NCBI GenBank assembly: GCA_021018815.1 | Contig: JAITYX010000033.1 | Coordinates: 5,999,001-6,063,000 of the forward strand | Length of the DNA: 64,000 bases | Reading direction: 5' to 3' | Origin: Talinum fruticosum | Lineage: Eukaryota; Streptophyta; Magnoliopsida; Caryophyllales; Talinaceae | In this document: piece by piece, positions 21,509 to 33,182 of the stretch | Position numbering within the stretch: the stretch's first letter is position 1 | How the letters are laid out: each line of letters starts with the position of its first letter | Translations under genes and position numbers: made by a program | Notes under the pieces: model-generated | The model's database searches: none | Seen by the model: only the letters and a program-made list of their open reading frames with translations | What the model was told of the DNA's origin: nothing

Positions 21509-22948
21509 TAAAGGTTTGCTCTTGGAGAGGGTAAATCACCCTACAGGAGGTGTGAATAAGATGAGGGAAAATTTTTTGAAATTACAAACAATTTTGCACA
21601 AAACAGATTTAGAAAATAATTTTGAGTCCAGATTGGACTCAAAAAGTGCAATACACGAGATAAAGATGTGGAAACCCTCCCGGGAAGAAAACCACGGACA
21701 GTGCTAATCCTAGCACCAAGTCGAATCCATTATTTTTATTCACAAAATATAAGGATCAACTCTTTATAGAATTGCTCCCTTATACAATTCAATTACAAGT
21801 TTTTCTAGACTCGAAATTCCCTTATCTAATCTAGTACTTCTTAATTAAGACACCCTTTATAGTTAGGGACAATTGAGCTGAGTTAACCCTTATAGCTCAG
21901 TCAAGGGACTTTAAAGAAAGTAGAAAGAGTAGAAGTAATTACAAGACTTTCTCTTTATGACTCGGAAAGTAAGAATTACGGAATTGGAATTGTAAGATGA
22001 GGATAGAATAAGTATGCATTTAGTAAGTGTTAAGCAATGTGTTCAAGCAACCTTCAGCTCTTGTAGAGTGGCTTTTATTTATACATAGCAGGGCAGATTA
22101 GCCATTGAGACTTGTTCTCGACTAGTAAGCTTCAATTGTTGATATAACGGCTAGTCCGAGTCACTCAGAAAAGTATCCATTATAATATAAACGTTGTATG
22201 GTGGTCCTTGGCTCAAAAAGTGGTCCATACCTCTAGTTGTGACTACATTCTGGGGTGGAAATAACCGTTGGACTCAAAGTTCAAGTTTACTAGATTTGGA
22301 AACAAACAATCCCGACACGGTATCCGAGCCATGTCAAAAAATGGTTGATTTTTTGTCCGCTGGTGTTTAACAACTAGAAGTTTGGTTGCTTTTGCTTTTC
22401 AAAAATAGATTAAACTAATTTAATCAACCTGTAAAAGCAAATCAAACTAGTATTCAAAGTATAAAAATACTTTGGTCCAAGATTAGGCAAAGATGATAAT
22501 TAATTTAAAGTAATTAAATACTTAATTATCTTCAGTAGAAAAGAATGGAATTTTCCGAGTCTAATATTCATTAGGTTCAAATTCCATCTTGAATCAATCC
22601 TTAAAATGATCAAGTTGGTAAGAATAAATAATCAAAATACATAAACTTGATCAAGTAAATAGTTTCATTAAATATGCTGACCTAAAAAGTAGAATTAACG
22701 TTGTAATACATTTTTAGTTTCAACACCAAGTCAATACTCCGAATATAAAGTGTTTGTAAAATTATTTACTCATGCCATTGTTCCGAGTTATTTCGAGTGA
22801 ATCAAAAGCTGGTTAAGAGTGCTATGCTTGATAGATGGTTTCTAAGTGGGTTAGAAAATAATGAAAACTTAAATATGAGTTTCTTAAACGCTTAGAATGA
22901 CTTAGAATCAAAACTAAAGAGAGATAGAGAGTTGTACCCGAGTCTTCA
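21509..22948 (-). mobile_element. 3' LTR of element I
   Basis: Termini 'taaaggtttgctc' and 'agtcttca'. Conserved 'gtggaaaccctcccggg..gaaaaccacgg' lies near 21669 and a TATA-like 'ttttatttatacatagc' near 22073. It is 1,440 bp, close in length and clearly similar in sequence to its partner at 36288-37733. Confidence 0.9.
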
Positions 22949-22949
22949 A

Positions 22950-22961
22950 TCTCCCCTTTTG
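22950..22961 (-). other. Polypurine tract of element I
   Basis: Reverse complement AAAAGGGGAGA directly before the 3' LTR. It would prime plus-strand cDNA synthesis. The same tract occurs at 43571-43583 and 48892-48909. Confidence 0.85.
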
Positions 22962-23573
22962 ATGAAAGCCATTCTATACTTAAGATAGAAACAAATCAGT
23001 TCGTAGAGTTAAGTTTTCATTGTATGTTGATCGAACAAGAAAAAATAGTAAAGAGTATTGAACATCTCAGCTTAGATCATATACAACTCATAACATGCTT
23101 CTTGGAGTAAACAGAGCATATGTGCCACGAGAATAGTGCAAATATATATCGAGTAAAAAACAAGTCTATTCAAAAGTAGATATGCTCATAAATAGGAAAA
23201 TGTCATTAAAGAGTAGAAGCAATTAGACGAAGCTTATACAATCTAAGAAACAAACTGAGAAACAACTCCCCTAAACCAAACATCTCTATTTTTCTATCTT
23301 TTCTCTCCCCTATGCATTTCAGCAAAAAAATTACAAAAAGAGAAAGGAAAGAACAATTAAGTATACGATGTTAGACAAAACAAAATAAAGTTTGAAATCA
23401 AGAGGGAGGAAGAGCGATCGGCGAGAAGTAGAAGAGCGAGGGTTGCGCTTATGCCTACAGACCTTGAGTAGAGACAGACTTGGCAAGGTGGCAAAAATAG
23501 AGGGAGGTCGAGCAATGGAATTATACGCTTGAGAGACCAATGAAGAGTTTCCTCTGCAGAGGGAAACCAGGCC
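22962..23573 (-). other. 3' untranslated region of element I
   Basis: About 600 bases between the end of the third ORF and the PPT. A same-strand open frame continues through 23331-23540 in another register, but it has no recognisable motif. I support no gene here. Confidence 0.5.
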
Positions 23574-23884
23574 TCAGCTGCTGCAGCTACAAGGCTGTGG
23601 TTCCGAGGTGGGAGCCTTCGATTGACTTGCATCACCGGCCTCTTCGAGGCGGATCGAATGTGATCCGAGGAGATCACCCTCGGGATCATTGTCACCCTTA
23701 TCCTCATATTGAACTGCTTCAGTCTCCTTTTCCCCTCCTCCTTCAGCTTCTCCTTCAACTTCCCTTTGTCCTTCTTCTTCTTCTTCTTCTTCGACTTCTT
23801 TTGACTCACGCTCGGAAAAATACAGGACTCGGAAGGTTGTACTTCTTCGATTTGAGTCCTCTATTGCCTTAGACCTTCTTTCTT
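23574..23884 (-). pseudogene. Third ORF of element I, acidic C-terminal part
   Basis: In one minus-strand frame this reads IEEVQPSES, then SERESKEVEEEEEEEGQ, EGEAEGGGEKETEAVQYEDK, EEAGDASQSKAPTSEPQP and CSCSS before a stop at 23574. This strongly acidic tail would follow the N-terminal part (31246-31968) if gypsy H were absent. A 150-codon frame in another register (23357-23809) is open but reads the GAA run as lysines; I consider the acidic frame the coding one. The function is unknown. Confidence 0.5.
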
Positions 23885-23889
23885 GGAGG

Positions 23890-24768
23890 TGATGAATATA
23901 GAGGAAATTACCAAATGTTAGAAAGAACCTATCATAAAAATTTCATAATTTTTCACTAAGCCAATAATTGCATAAAATTCAAACAAGTGACCGAAGACAC
24001 TGTTCATCCGCAATTACTTACCCTTCACTAATTTTATCCTTCTAACCCAAATACTCAAGCAAATTAACCATAATCTTATGCTTAGTAATTAAATTGCCAG
24101 CATCACTATCAATCTCACACCTACACATGATTAATTCAATCAAAGTTTACATAATCTAACAACCACCAAAACACATTAAATAGGTGGGTTTCTAAGTTAG
24201 ATTTCCCACTCCATTAAACCCTAAACATCAATTACATATATTAAATCATCATGGATATTCAAATTCAAAAATTAATTCTCAAACTTAATCTTCCCATAAC
24301 TAATTTTCGATTAAAAGAAAAGGTAAGAATTACTCACCTAAATTTTTATTTGATTCTAAGTCATTCTTCCTCCTCCTCTTCTTCTTCCTCCTCTTCTTCT
24401 TCTTTCTTCTTCTTCTTCTTCTTTCTTCTAGCTCTCCCTCTCTACCTCTAATGGTTTTTTTTTCTTTTTGTTGCCATGGCATGTGGCTGGGAAATAAGGC
24501 CAGCCCCTTCCCCTTATCCTATCCGAAAATGATTCTCATATTTTATTTTCATTTTCATTTTTTTATTCTCCTTTTCAGCCAATTTTGACTTCATTTTATT
24601 TTTATTTGTTTTTTGTTCCCAATATATTTGTTTTATACTATTTTTATTGTGGGTATTAACTATTAATTTCAGAAAATTAAGATCACAAAATAAAATTTCT
24701 ATACGCAAGACAAATTATGAATTGACACGTAAGATACAAATTAGTAGGTTAAAATTCGGGGTGTTACA
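23890..24768 (-). mobile_element. 3' LTR of gypsy element H (shortened)
   Basis: From the right end leftward it matches the other LTR (31245 down to about 30412), e.g. 'taggtgggtttctaagttagatttcccactcc', a CTT/CCT run, and 'ggccagccc..tcccctta'. Homology stops at about 23893, so roughly 1.4 kb of the LTR's 3' side is missing. A CCT/TCT microsatellite lies at 24365-24428. Confidence 0.8.
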
Positions 24769-24782
24769 TCCTTCCCCCCTTA
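24769..24782 (-). other. Polypurine tract of gypsy element H
   Basis: The reverse complement TAAGGGGGGAAGGA stands directly before TGTAACACCCC. This is the standard arrangement of Ty3/gypsy PPT and 3' LTR in plants. Confidence 0.85.
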
Positions 24783-24849
24783 AAATAACTTTCGTCCTCG
24801 AAACTTCACGTACATTGATTTTGATGTCGATCACATTACTTGTTCTCTG

Positions 24850-25598
24850 TTGGCCTCATAACATAAATTCTTTCCACCGAACTTTTCTTTCTTTCATAAT
24901 CTGTCTTCTTGTTCGATGACTCGAGTTGCCTCCCTCATCTTGATAGGCTCTGTTAGTGTTTCTAAGGACCCTCTTACTAGGCTCAAGACAATTTACAACG
25001 ATATGTCTAGGTTTCCACAATTGAAACATTCCCTGTTGCCTCATAACATTTTGTTGCAGCATGCCTTTACTTAAAGAAATCACATTACTTCATGTCAGTA
25101 GTAATACCAAATCCTTGTCCTCGAGCAATGTCCTTCGCTTCTCCAAATTCGAAGTCCGAGGACCAAATTTCTTTGCAATAGTTGAATTCTTCGCCTTGCT
25201 TTCTTTTACAATCTTTTCAACTTGTATAGCCCATTGGTACAGGTCTTGTTACTTATTAAAGGTTTGAGATGCCAACATAGTATGTATGTCGATATCTAAC
25301 CCATCTTCAAATCGATCCACATTCCGTTGCTTTGCATCAACCAAGTGTCTTCCGAATCGGCTAAGTTCTGTAAACTTCGCACCATATTCCATCACTGTCA
25401 TGTTGCACTGGTGCAAGTTAGCAAATTTGAATTCCTTAGCCCTTTGAACGTCCCGAGGATAGTACTTGTTAATTCATTTTCTCCTTCAACTTCTCCCAAG
25501 TCAATAGGTTTGCCTGTTCCTCTACCAAGTTTGGCTTAACGGAATCTCAACAATGATCTACTTCCCCAACAAACAGGTGTGTAGCCAAACCCACTTTG
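24850..25598 (-). pseudogene. gypsy gag, C-terminal part with zinc knuckle
   Basis: On the minus strand it continues KVGLATHLFVGEVDH, DSVKPNLVEEQ, LTWEKLKEK, HQCNMTVMEYG, SRFGRHLVDAKQRNVDRFED and VEKIVKESKAKN (Retrotrans_gag, PF03732). Next is the nucleocapsid knuckle CFNCG..PRHIVVNC near 24990-25025, split by a one-base frameshift, and RVLRNTNRAYQDEGGNSSHR. Coding potential ends just before the PPT. The N-terminus is at 27208-27383, on the other side of a solo LTR. Confidence 0.87.
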
Positions 25599-25604
25599 TA
25601 CTTG

Positions 25605-27207
25605 TGAAGGTTTGCTCGAGGAGAGTCCGAGTCACCCTAGAGGGGGTGAATAGGGCGATGGAGGATTTTCGTTGAAAATCAAACTCTTTTGCCAAAGTGG
25701 AGGCGGAAATAGATTCCGAGTCTAAAACGGGGTTAGAAAAGTATGAACTCGGAATTGCAATAAAGAGTAAGGAAGCGGATTAAGCTAAAGCTTTGAGACT
25801 GTCCGAGTCTATAATGAACTCGAAAGTAAAGACACAGAGATTACGTGGAAACCCTCCTGGGGCGAGAAAACCACGGACCATGCTAATCCAAGCATGAAGT
25901 CAAATCCACTATTTTGAGTCCACAAAATACGATAGATTGACTCGAACCCGAGTTGCTCCCTGAAACAACTCTTTACAAGTTTTCCTAGACTCGAAATTAC
26001 CTTATCTGGTCTAGTACTTCCTAGCTGAGATAACCCTTACAGCTAGGGACAACCAATCTGAGTTAACCTTTACGACTTAGTCAAGGGACCTTACCTAGAA
26101 AGTAAGAAGAAAGTGTTTATAACTAAGTACAAGACCTTACAACTCGAAAGTAATGAATTACGAGTGGGAGTTGTAAGTAGAAGATTAAGAATGAATACAA
26201 ATGACTTTGCTCAAGTACGTGTATTAACAATAGGTTCGAGCAATCTTCAATTCTTGAGAGTTGGCTTCTATTTATAGATGACCAAGCAGCATAGTCGTTA
26301 TCTCCAACTTCTCACGGGAAGTCCTTTGTGACCGATGTTAAGAACTTTCCGAGTCACTCGGAAAGTATCCGTTGTGATATGAACGTTGGGCAACGGTTCT
26401 TAACTCTCTTGGAAGTCCCAAAACCACTGGCGGTGTCTTGAAGGATAAGGTGGAAACCACCGTTAAGCTTGGCATTTCGGTTTTCCATATTTGGAAACAG
26501 GCAGCTCCGACACAATCTTCGGGGCTAGGTCGGAGAAGGGGAAAAGCCATGTCTGCTTGGTGATTTGACGTTTTGAAGCCGGTTACTTTTGTATTTCAAA
26601 AAGTGTATCGTCGTTTGAATAACCTACAAAAGTAAATTAATTTTGGTTCTCAAAGTATAAAATACTTTGGTCCAAGATTAGACATAGATAATAATATAAT
26701 TAAGATAATTAAGCAACTAATTATCCGAGTCGGAAAAGGAATGGAATTTTACGAGTCTAATATCCATGAAAATCAAAATTCCATCCGAGTTAGTCTAAGC
26801 GAGAATCAAGTTATACAATGAATATCGTAGTGAAACAGACTTGATCTAGAATAAGCATGATTCGGACTAGAAGTGCTGACTACAACAGAATAGGACTATA
26901 ACATAAAGTTAGACCTGACAGCGATTAAGCGAAATACTAGTCAATTCAACATGCGATATATCTATGTGATGAGGGACTCGGAACCGAGTGAGACAGCGTG
27001 AGTACATATCTCTTTTCCGAGTCACTTAGAGACAAGCAAAAGTACATGAAGTAAATGCCATATCACTAAGAGAAGATACCATATCACTCGGAAAAGTTTC
27101 TAGAGTACAGAGAATGCCTTGGAATGAAAACTCTATAAGTGAGAAATTCTTATACCTGGTTCCTATGTTGGAACTCGGAAAAGTGCGGAGCGATGTCCGA
27201 GTCTTCA
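25605..27207 (-). mobile_element. Solo copia LTR in the gypsy gag
   Basis: Termini 'tgaaggtttgctc' and 'gtcttca'. TACTT (25599-25603, one extra G before the LTR) and TACTC (27208-27212) form the target duplication with a T/C difference. Joining the flanks restores the gag reading CPEEY-KVGLATHLF. TATA 'ctatttatagatgacc' is at 26267 on the minus strand. It is very similar to the solo LTR at 4480-6072. Confidence 0.92.
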
Positions 27208-27383
27208 TACTCCTCGGGGCACATCATAGTTTTGAATATCTTATCAATCTCCTTCATCGATTCATCCAACTCGGAATGATTAGCAATTCCTCTAAACTTC
27301 GAAGGTAGTAACTTAAGGAACTTGTTAAGTAGATTAATTCCTAAGATGGGGTCATCTTCATTTCCTCCCTCTTTAGCGGTCAT
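27208..27383 (-). pseudogene. gypsy gag, N-terminal part
   Basis: Starts MTAKEGGNEDDPILGINLLN and continues KFLKLLPSKFRGIANHSELD, KIFKTMMCPEEY, where the solo LTR cuts in. This is the usual beginning of the Retrotrans_gag region (FxxxxPPxFxG...A..W..ixxiFxxxxCPEE). The start chosen is the ATG at 27383; a 5' leader of about 180 bases separates it from the PBS. Confidence 0.85.
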
Positions 27384-27565
27384 CTAAACGAAGTGGATAT
27401 AGGTAAGTTAGTTTATTGGGTGTTTGGTCGGGTAAGGCCCATAAGTAAATCAAGCACATATAGTTAAAGTAAGCATAAATACATTCACATAAGCACGTAT
27501 TCAAATTGTCAAGCAAACAATCAATCACAAGCGCAAACAAAGCCCTAGAGGTTGCCGAACCTATT

Positions 27566-27578
27566 GCTCCGATACAAC
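27566..27578 (-). other. Primer binding site of gypsy element H
   Basis: The reverse complement AGTTGTATCGGAGC lies directly inside the LTR and matches the initiator-Met tRNA complement apart from two changes. Confidence 0.78.
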
Positions 27579-27579
27579 T

Positions 27580-30500
27580 TCGTAACGCCTCGACCTAGAG
27601 TAGCCAAGGATGTCACCACCGTGGACGTCCGAAGACTCGGACTTTGTAGGTACATCTTTATGAGTACCATAAGGAATCAGGTACGAGACTTCATCTCTTG
27701 TAAGTTTGGATTACAAATCATTCTAAGTGCTTTAGAAACTTTTCTAAGTGTTTTAGAATCTTTTCGAATGTTATAGAAACTATTGCATATGTCTTTACTT
27801 GATTCGACTTACTCGTAAAGCATACTCTTGCTTATCATTTCACACACAGTTCCGAGTCACTTAGATAACACTCGGACATATCGCATGTTCAAACATTTTC
27901 TATAACGTACATTAACTCAGTGTCGACTTTATGTTCTAAGTCCGATTGAATTACGGTGTTAATTCATCCTTCTAAGTCGGCTTGTTTTGTTTGAACCATG
28001 CTCATCTAAGTTCAAGTCTTTACCACTCTTATATTCTTCATCTAGCTTGACTAACTTCTAGACTGACCAAAGTATTTTATACCTTGAGAACCAAATTGAT
28101 TTACTTTAGTAGGTTATTCAAACGAGGTTATCCTACTTTTGAAATACAAAAGTAACCAGCTTCAAGATGTCAAATCACCAGCGAGACAAGGCTTTTTCTA
28201 CTTCGACCAAGGCCCATACAATGTGTCGGGGTTGTCTGTTTCCAAAGCTGGAAATCTTCGAAGCTAAGCTCAACGGTGGTTTCTACCCTACCTTTTAGAC
28301 ATCACCGGTGGATTGGGACACCTAAAGAAATCAAGAGCCGTTGCCCAACGTTCACACCTCAACGGGCATTTTTTAGTCACTCAAAAAAGCAATTGCAACG
28401 GTCACAAAGGACTTCTAAATCGGAAGATAGTCACAACGGCTAGTCTGCCTGGTCATCTATAAATAGAAGCCATTTCACAAGACAAGAAGATTGCTTGAAC
28501 CTATTGCTTGAAATTATCTCTCTCTGTATAATTCTCATTCAATCTTCTACTTACAACTCCAACTCTGTACTTAACATCTTTCGGAGTTGTAACGTCTTAT
28601 AATCGAGTCACAAACACTTATTCTTACTTTCTTAGTAAGGTCCCTTGACTGAGCTATAAGGGTTAACTCAGCTCGGTTGTCCCTAACTCGTAAAGGTTAC
28701 CTTAGTTAGGAAGTACAAGATTAGATAAGGGAACTTCGAGTCTAGGAAAATCTTGTAAGGAATTGTCTAAGGGAGCAATTCTGGTTGAGTCTTTCTACTG
28801 TATTTTGTGGATTCAAAATAGTGGATTTGACTTGGTGCTTAGATTAGCATTGCCCGTGGTTTTCTCGCCCTGGAGGGTTTCCACGTAATTTACGAGTTAA
28901 CACTTTTCCGAGTCCAATCTAGACTCGGACTCGCCTCTAAGTCAATTTTAGATTTTCATCTTCCATTATTTGTTTAAATTTATCCTTCACGCTGTTCACC
29001 CCCTCTAGGTTGACTTAGTCTCTCCAAGTGCAAACCTTCAATGTCCAACTTGGACAGCCACAAGGCTATCCTAACTTTTTAACCTTAATTAGCTTTGTTG
29101 GATGACTAGCGCAGTAAAGCTCTTACAAAATTTAACCCAAAGTCGGATGAGGTAACTCTAAACGTATAAATTTATACATATTTAATCATCTTTATAACAT
29201 TTATACAATCTCCAAGCAAAATAAATCGAAGTTTACATCGTAACATAGTTTAAAACATAATCAAGTAGCAAAATAGCAGGGTCACCTTCCCGGCTAGGCG
29301 TCCCAAAATGTCGCTACCCGTTGGCCTTCTTAAATGCTTCTCTATATCTCTTTAGCTTTTAAAACTTGAAAAATGGTGAGGTCATGAGCTCCCCAAGCCT
29401 AGTGAATGACCCTTACCTTTTGTGTTGTTCCACATTGCACATTAACCGATTAACACATAATCACATAATTCACATTAACATATATAACATCCAACACTAA
29501 ACCATATGGAAGGTAATAAATGAATGTAAATATTTGTTGCAAATATTTCTTGCATATAACTCGTTGTACTTAGATACTTATGTATTCACGAGTAAACAAA
29601 AAAATTATATGCGCAATTACTCGTAAGACAAGCAATTCGCCTAACTCGGTCATACCTGTCCCATTCTAGGTATGATTCCGATACTCGATTCTCCCTCAAG
29701 GCCCTAAAAAACTCCACTTGTTAGTTTATTCACTAAACTAACCATAGTTAGCGCTATACCAATCATGTCCCTTGGGCTCATAGTCCCCACTCGAGTACAA
29801 AAGAAAGCTCTAGAGGACATGAACTGTCCACATAACATAAACCATGGAGACACATTCACATCCTAGTAAATTCGGGTTAAAACCCTCGTCATCGCCGAGA
29901 GACTCACATAGCTAACATAACATATGGATCGATAAACATATCCCGGAGGATCGGTTAGAACCTTTCCACTAGGCTACCCTTGGCCGACAAATATATCCTA
30001 GGAGATCGGTTAAACCTTTCCTACTAGGCGACCAAAACATAATGACAGATGCTTCTATGGTTATAGCTCTAGAACACAAAAGTAATAGCCTCGGGTAAGA
30101 GATGAACCTTTTTCCCCAAAAATGTAATTTAACGAATATATTATCAAAATACAAGTATTATTATTTTCCAAAACTCGTATACAAATTCTATTTTCATAAT
30201 ATAGTTAAATATGCATAATCCAAATCGATATAATTTCACCAAAATTTTAATATATAATATAATTAAGGTATCCTAATATTTATTGCTCAAAGGCACCCTC
30301 ACCGAACTAATTTTCTACATCTTTCATTAAAACAACTCTAATTAAAACAGGGCAAATTTATTAAAAACTTCATAACTCATATACTACACATCTAACATTC
30401 ACCAAATTTTATAGGAAATTACAAAATAGTACATAACACCTATAGTAAAAGTTTCAGAATCACCAAGCCAATAATTCCGAGAAAATTCAAACAGGTGATC

Positions 30501-31245
30501 GAAAACACTATTCATCTCGCAATTACTTACCCTTCGCCAATTTTATCCTTCTACCCCGGATACTCAAGCAAATTAACCATAATCTTATGCTTTGTAATTA
30601 AACAGCCAGACATCACTATCAATCTCACACCTACACCTGATTAATTCAATCATAATTTACATAATCTAACAACCACAAAAACACATTAAATAGGTGGGTT
30701 TCTAAGTTAGATTTCCCACTCCATTAATCGCTAAACATCAATTCCATATGTTAAATAATCATGGATATTTAAATTCAAAAATTAATTCTCAAACTTAATC
30801 TTCCCCTAACTAATTTTCGATTAAAAGAAAAGGTAAGAATTACTCACCTAAATTTTTATTTCATTCTAAGTCCTTCTTCTTCTTCTTCTTCTTCTTCTTC
30901 TTCTTCTTCTAGCTCTCCGTCTCTGCCTCTAATGGTTTCTTTTTTTCCTTTTTGTGTACTATTGCGTGTGGTCTGGGAAATAAGGCCAGCCCTTCCCCCT
31001 ATCTTATTCGAAAATGATTCTCATATTTTATTTTCATTTTATTTTTTACTCCTTTTTAGCTAATTTTGACTTTATTTTATTTGTTGTTTTGTTCCAAATA
31101 CATTTTTTTTTATATTATTTCTATTGTGGGTATTAACTATTAATTTCAGAAAATTAAGATCATAAAATAAATTTTCTAAACGTAAGACAAATTATAAATT
31201 TACACATAAGACACAAATTAGTAGGTTAAAATTCAAGGTGTTAGA
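27580..31245 (-). mobile_element. 5' LTR of gypsy element H, interrupted by a solo copia LTR
   Basis: The LTR begins '(t)cgtaacgcctcgacc' next to the PBS and ends 'aaggtgttaga'. Without the copia LTR at 27630-29040 it is about 2.25 kb. It holds a CTT run (30866-30911) and the 'aatggtgaggtcatgagctccccaagcctag' block near 29374-29402. No open reading frame of note is present. Confidence 0.78.
27630..29040 (+). mobile_element. Solo copia LTR, plus orientation, in the gypsy LTR
   Basis: Termini 'cgaagactcgg' and 'gcaaaccttca', opposite in orientation to the other LTRs in this nest. ACGTC (27625-27629) and ATGTC (29041-29045) flank it, a duplication with one C/T change. It has a clear TATA 'ctataaatagaagcc' at about 28449 and the block 'cgtggttttctcgccctggagggtttccacg' at 28854-28884. 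Confidence 0.92.
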
Positions 31246-31968
31246 GGAGGGAAGTTTGACGTCAAAGTGAGTAAAAACAACTAAAAGAAGAGCTCCAAAG
31301 GGATAAAGAGTGGTCTTCGGTCAAATGGAACAGAAGCAATCTGTTATAGGATAAAAGGGAATAGGTCAACCTCGGACCCTTCAAGAATGTAAAAGAGAAC
31401 CTTAAGAACTTTGCTATTGGAGATCTCTTTTAAGGGATAGTAGGAGAAGAAGGTTCTCATTAGAATGAAGCACGAAGTCTAGCTTCGAAAGTCATTTAAG
31501 TAACAGAAAATTTCTTTACGGATCGAGGAATTTCTTTAGCATACTTGTCAAAGAACTCATCTTCGACTTCATTGAAGGGGATAGGGTTAGAATTGAGAAA
31601 GAGAGTCTTCACATCGAAAATTTTTTGAACTGGAGCAAGGTTGATACGAACCCCTTGCCTTGGACGATAGAAGAGATCATGTTATCTCTTGCTTGTCATG
31701 TGAGTATAGAACTTAGTAACGAGTTCTAGGTAAATGTACTCATAAAAGTACAACTAATTGAAGATACCTATTTTGAGAGGGTTTGATCCAAGAAAAATAT
31801 GTATTTGAGAAGAATTTGTCATCAATAACGAAAGTCTAAGGGACAAAGACTTTTGAATCGTCCGAGGCGGGGGCTTTACCCTTGGTTTGAGTAGCCTCGG
31901 AACGAGTTGATTTGGTTTTGGGCTTCTTGGTGGCCGCACCTCCCTCTATATCCGAACCTCTTTTAGGC
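31246..31968 (-). pseudogene. Third ORF of element I, N-terminal part
   Basis: Starts MPKRGSDIEGG with a lysine-rich, nuclear-localisation-like ATKKPKTKSTR, then KGKAPASDDSKVFVP. Broken frames go on with FVIDDKFF, LVTKFYSHM, FYRPRQGVRINLAPVQKIFD, VKTLFLNSNPIPFNEVEDEF and FDKYAKEIPRSVKKFSV. These phrases look like the plant-transposon-associated domain found in accessory ORFs of plant LTR elements (family assignment tentative). Element D has the same start (MPKRGSTMEGGSATKKARTK). The role is unknown; the tail continues at 23884. Confidence 0.65.
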
Positions 31969-32140
31969 ATATTGAAATTGATTAAGAGATTTTGACGAGT
32001 AAAAAGAAAGAGAGTGAAGAACACGAGATGAGAGAAAGTTTGAGTGCGAGAGAGATTAAGTGTGAGAGCAAAGAGAGCGAGAGTGTGAACAATAAGTAGG
32101 CAAAGTTAATGAATGAAATCGAAGTGGTGCTATTTATAGA
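31969..32140 (-). promoter_or_regulatory. TATA box and leader of the third ORF, element I
   Basis: The minus-strand TATA box (TCTATAAATA, 32131-32140) lies about 160 bases before the ATG at 31968, followed by a leader rich in CT repeats (CTCTCGCTCTC, CTCTCTCGCACTC). The region out to about 32340 is clearly conserved with element D (53000-53340), including 'gaaagcatttattctataaata'. Confidence 0.65.
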
Positions 32141-32529
32141 ATAAATGCTTTCATTGAACAACCGCCTTTCTAACTCAGCCCTCCAAGCAGCGGTTAACGA
32201 ACAGCTGAGTCTTCCAGCGAGTAACAACTAGTTTCTAAGCAGCTTTCTTCCAATGGCTAGTTTTTCGACTAATCGCCTGGTAGAGAGAGAAGAAAAGATT
32301 TTCGAAAAAATTTCTTCAATCCTCCATTAACCTAGAAATGATCCCAGAACATTGATGTCCATTTTGTTAATAAACCGAGTATAACTCTTGTCCGAGTGAC
32401 TCGGAATACGATCAGAAAATTTATAACTCATAGCTCGGTCTTATTCTATGTCAACTGATCTATTAATTATTCACTCAAAGCATATAACAATTCATCGAGT
32501 AAAATCACTTATACAACAACTCGGATAAT
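32141..32529 (-). other. Spacer between RNase H and third-ORF promoter, element I
   Basis: No coding sequence. It is similar to 53188-53575 in element D, so it is part of the element and probably contains upstream promoter sequence. Confidence 0.55.
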
Positions 32530-33182
32530 CATGCCAAATTCATTCCTAATAAAGCGAAACTTATCTTCACTCAAAGGTTTAGTGAAAATATCAGCTAACT
32601 AAAATTTTGTAGGAATAAACTCCAATTCAATATCACCTTTCCCAGAATGGTCTCATAGAAAATGATACCTGGCCTCAATGTGTTTCATTTTTTAGTGCTT
32701 GAACTAGATTCTTCCTTATGCCGATTGCACTTTGATTGTCACACTTGGTTGGCATAGACGTCGATAATGAGACCTAGATCCTTCAAGTGTTGCTTGATAC
32801 AGAGAATCTCGAGCATAGCAAGCTCCAACCGCAATGTACTCAGCCTCAGCAATTGATAGAGCAACTAAGTTTTTCTTCTTTGAATGCCGGAGATGACTGA
32901 TTGACCCGAAATCGACATGCTCCTAATGTGATCTTTCTATCAACATTGAATACAGCATAATCAGCATCCGAGTATCTAGTGAGGGTCAGATCCGAGTCTT
33001 TCGAATACCAATGACCAAGTGTCCGAGTACTCGCAAGATACCTAAAGATTCTCTTCACTACGAGTGAGATGTGATTCCTTAGGATTAGCTTGAAATCTTA
33101 CACAAAGGAACACACTAAGTACCATATCCGGCCTACTAGATGTGAGATAAAGTACGGATCCAATCATACCTCTGCAGAGTTT
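32530..33182 (-). pseudogene. copia RNase H, element I
   Basis: On the minus strand: RHVIRLYFISSRPDMVL-type connection, then KRIFRYLASTRTLGHWYSKD and LTRYSDADYAVFNVDRK (RNase H start with its aspartates). The later half is in broken frames down to about 32530. It would degrade the RNA template during reverse transcription. Confidence 0.85.

Larger units (their letters stand above)
23890..31245 (-). mobile_element. Element H: gag-only Ty3/gypsy-type retrotransposon
   Basis: Ends in the classic TGTAACACCCC LTR start (reverse at 24768, decayed to 'ggtgttaga' at 31245). GGAGG flanks it on both sides (23885-23889, 31246-31250). Internal parts on the minus strand are a Met-type PBS (27566-27578), gag from 27383, a zinc knuckle, then directly a PPT (24769-24782). 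No protease, RT or integrase is present. It is a non-autonomous element of the kind called TR-GAG, inserted in the third ORF of element I. Two solo copia LTRs lie inside it. Confidence 0.8.

Noticed and set aside
23357..23809. 150-codon minus-strand open frame starting MSQKKSKKKKKKK
   Set aside because: It reads the GAA/GAG run of the third ORF in a wrong register. The neighbouring frame gives a long acidic tail that connects to the N-terminal part at 31246-31968, which suits the gene better. Kept as an alternative in the feature text.
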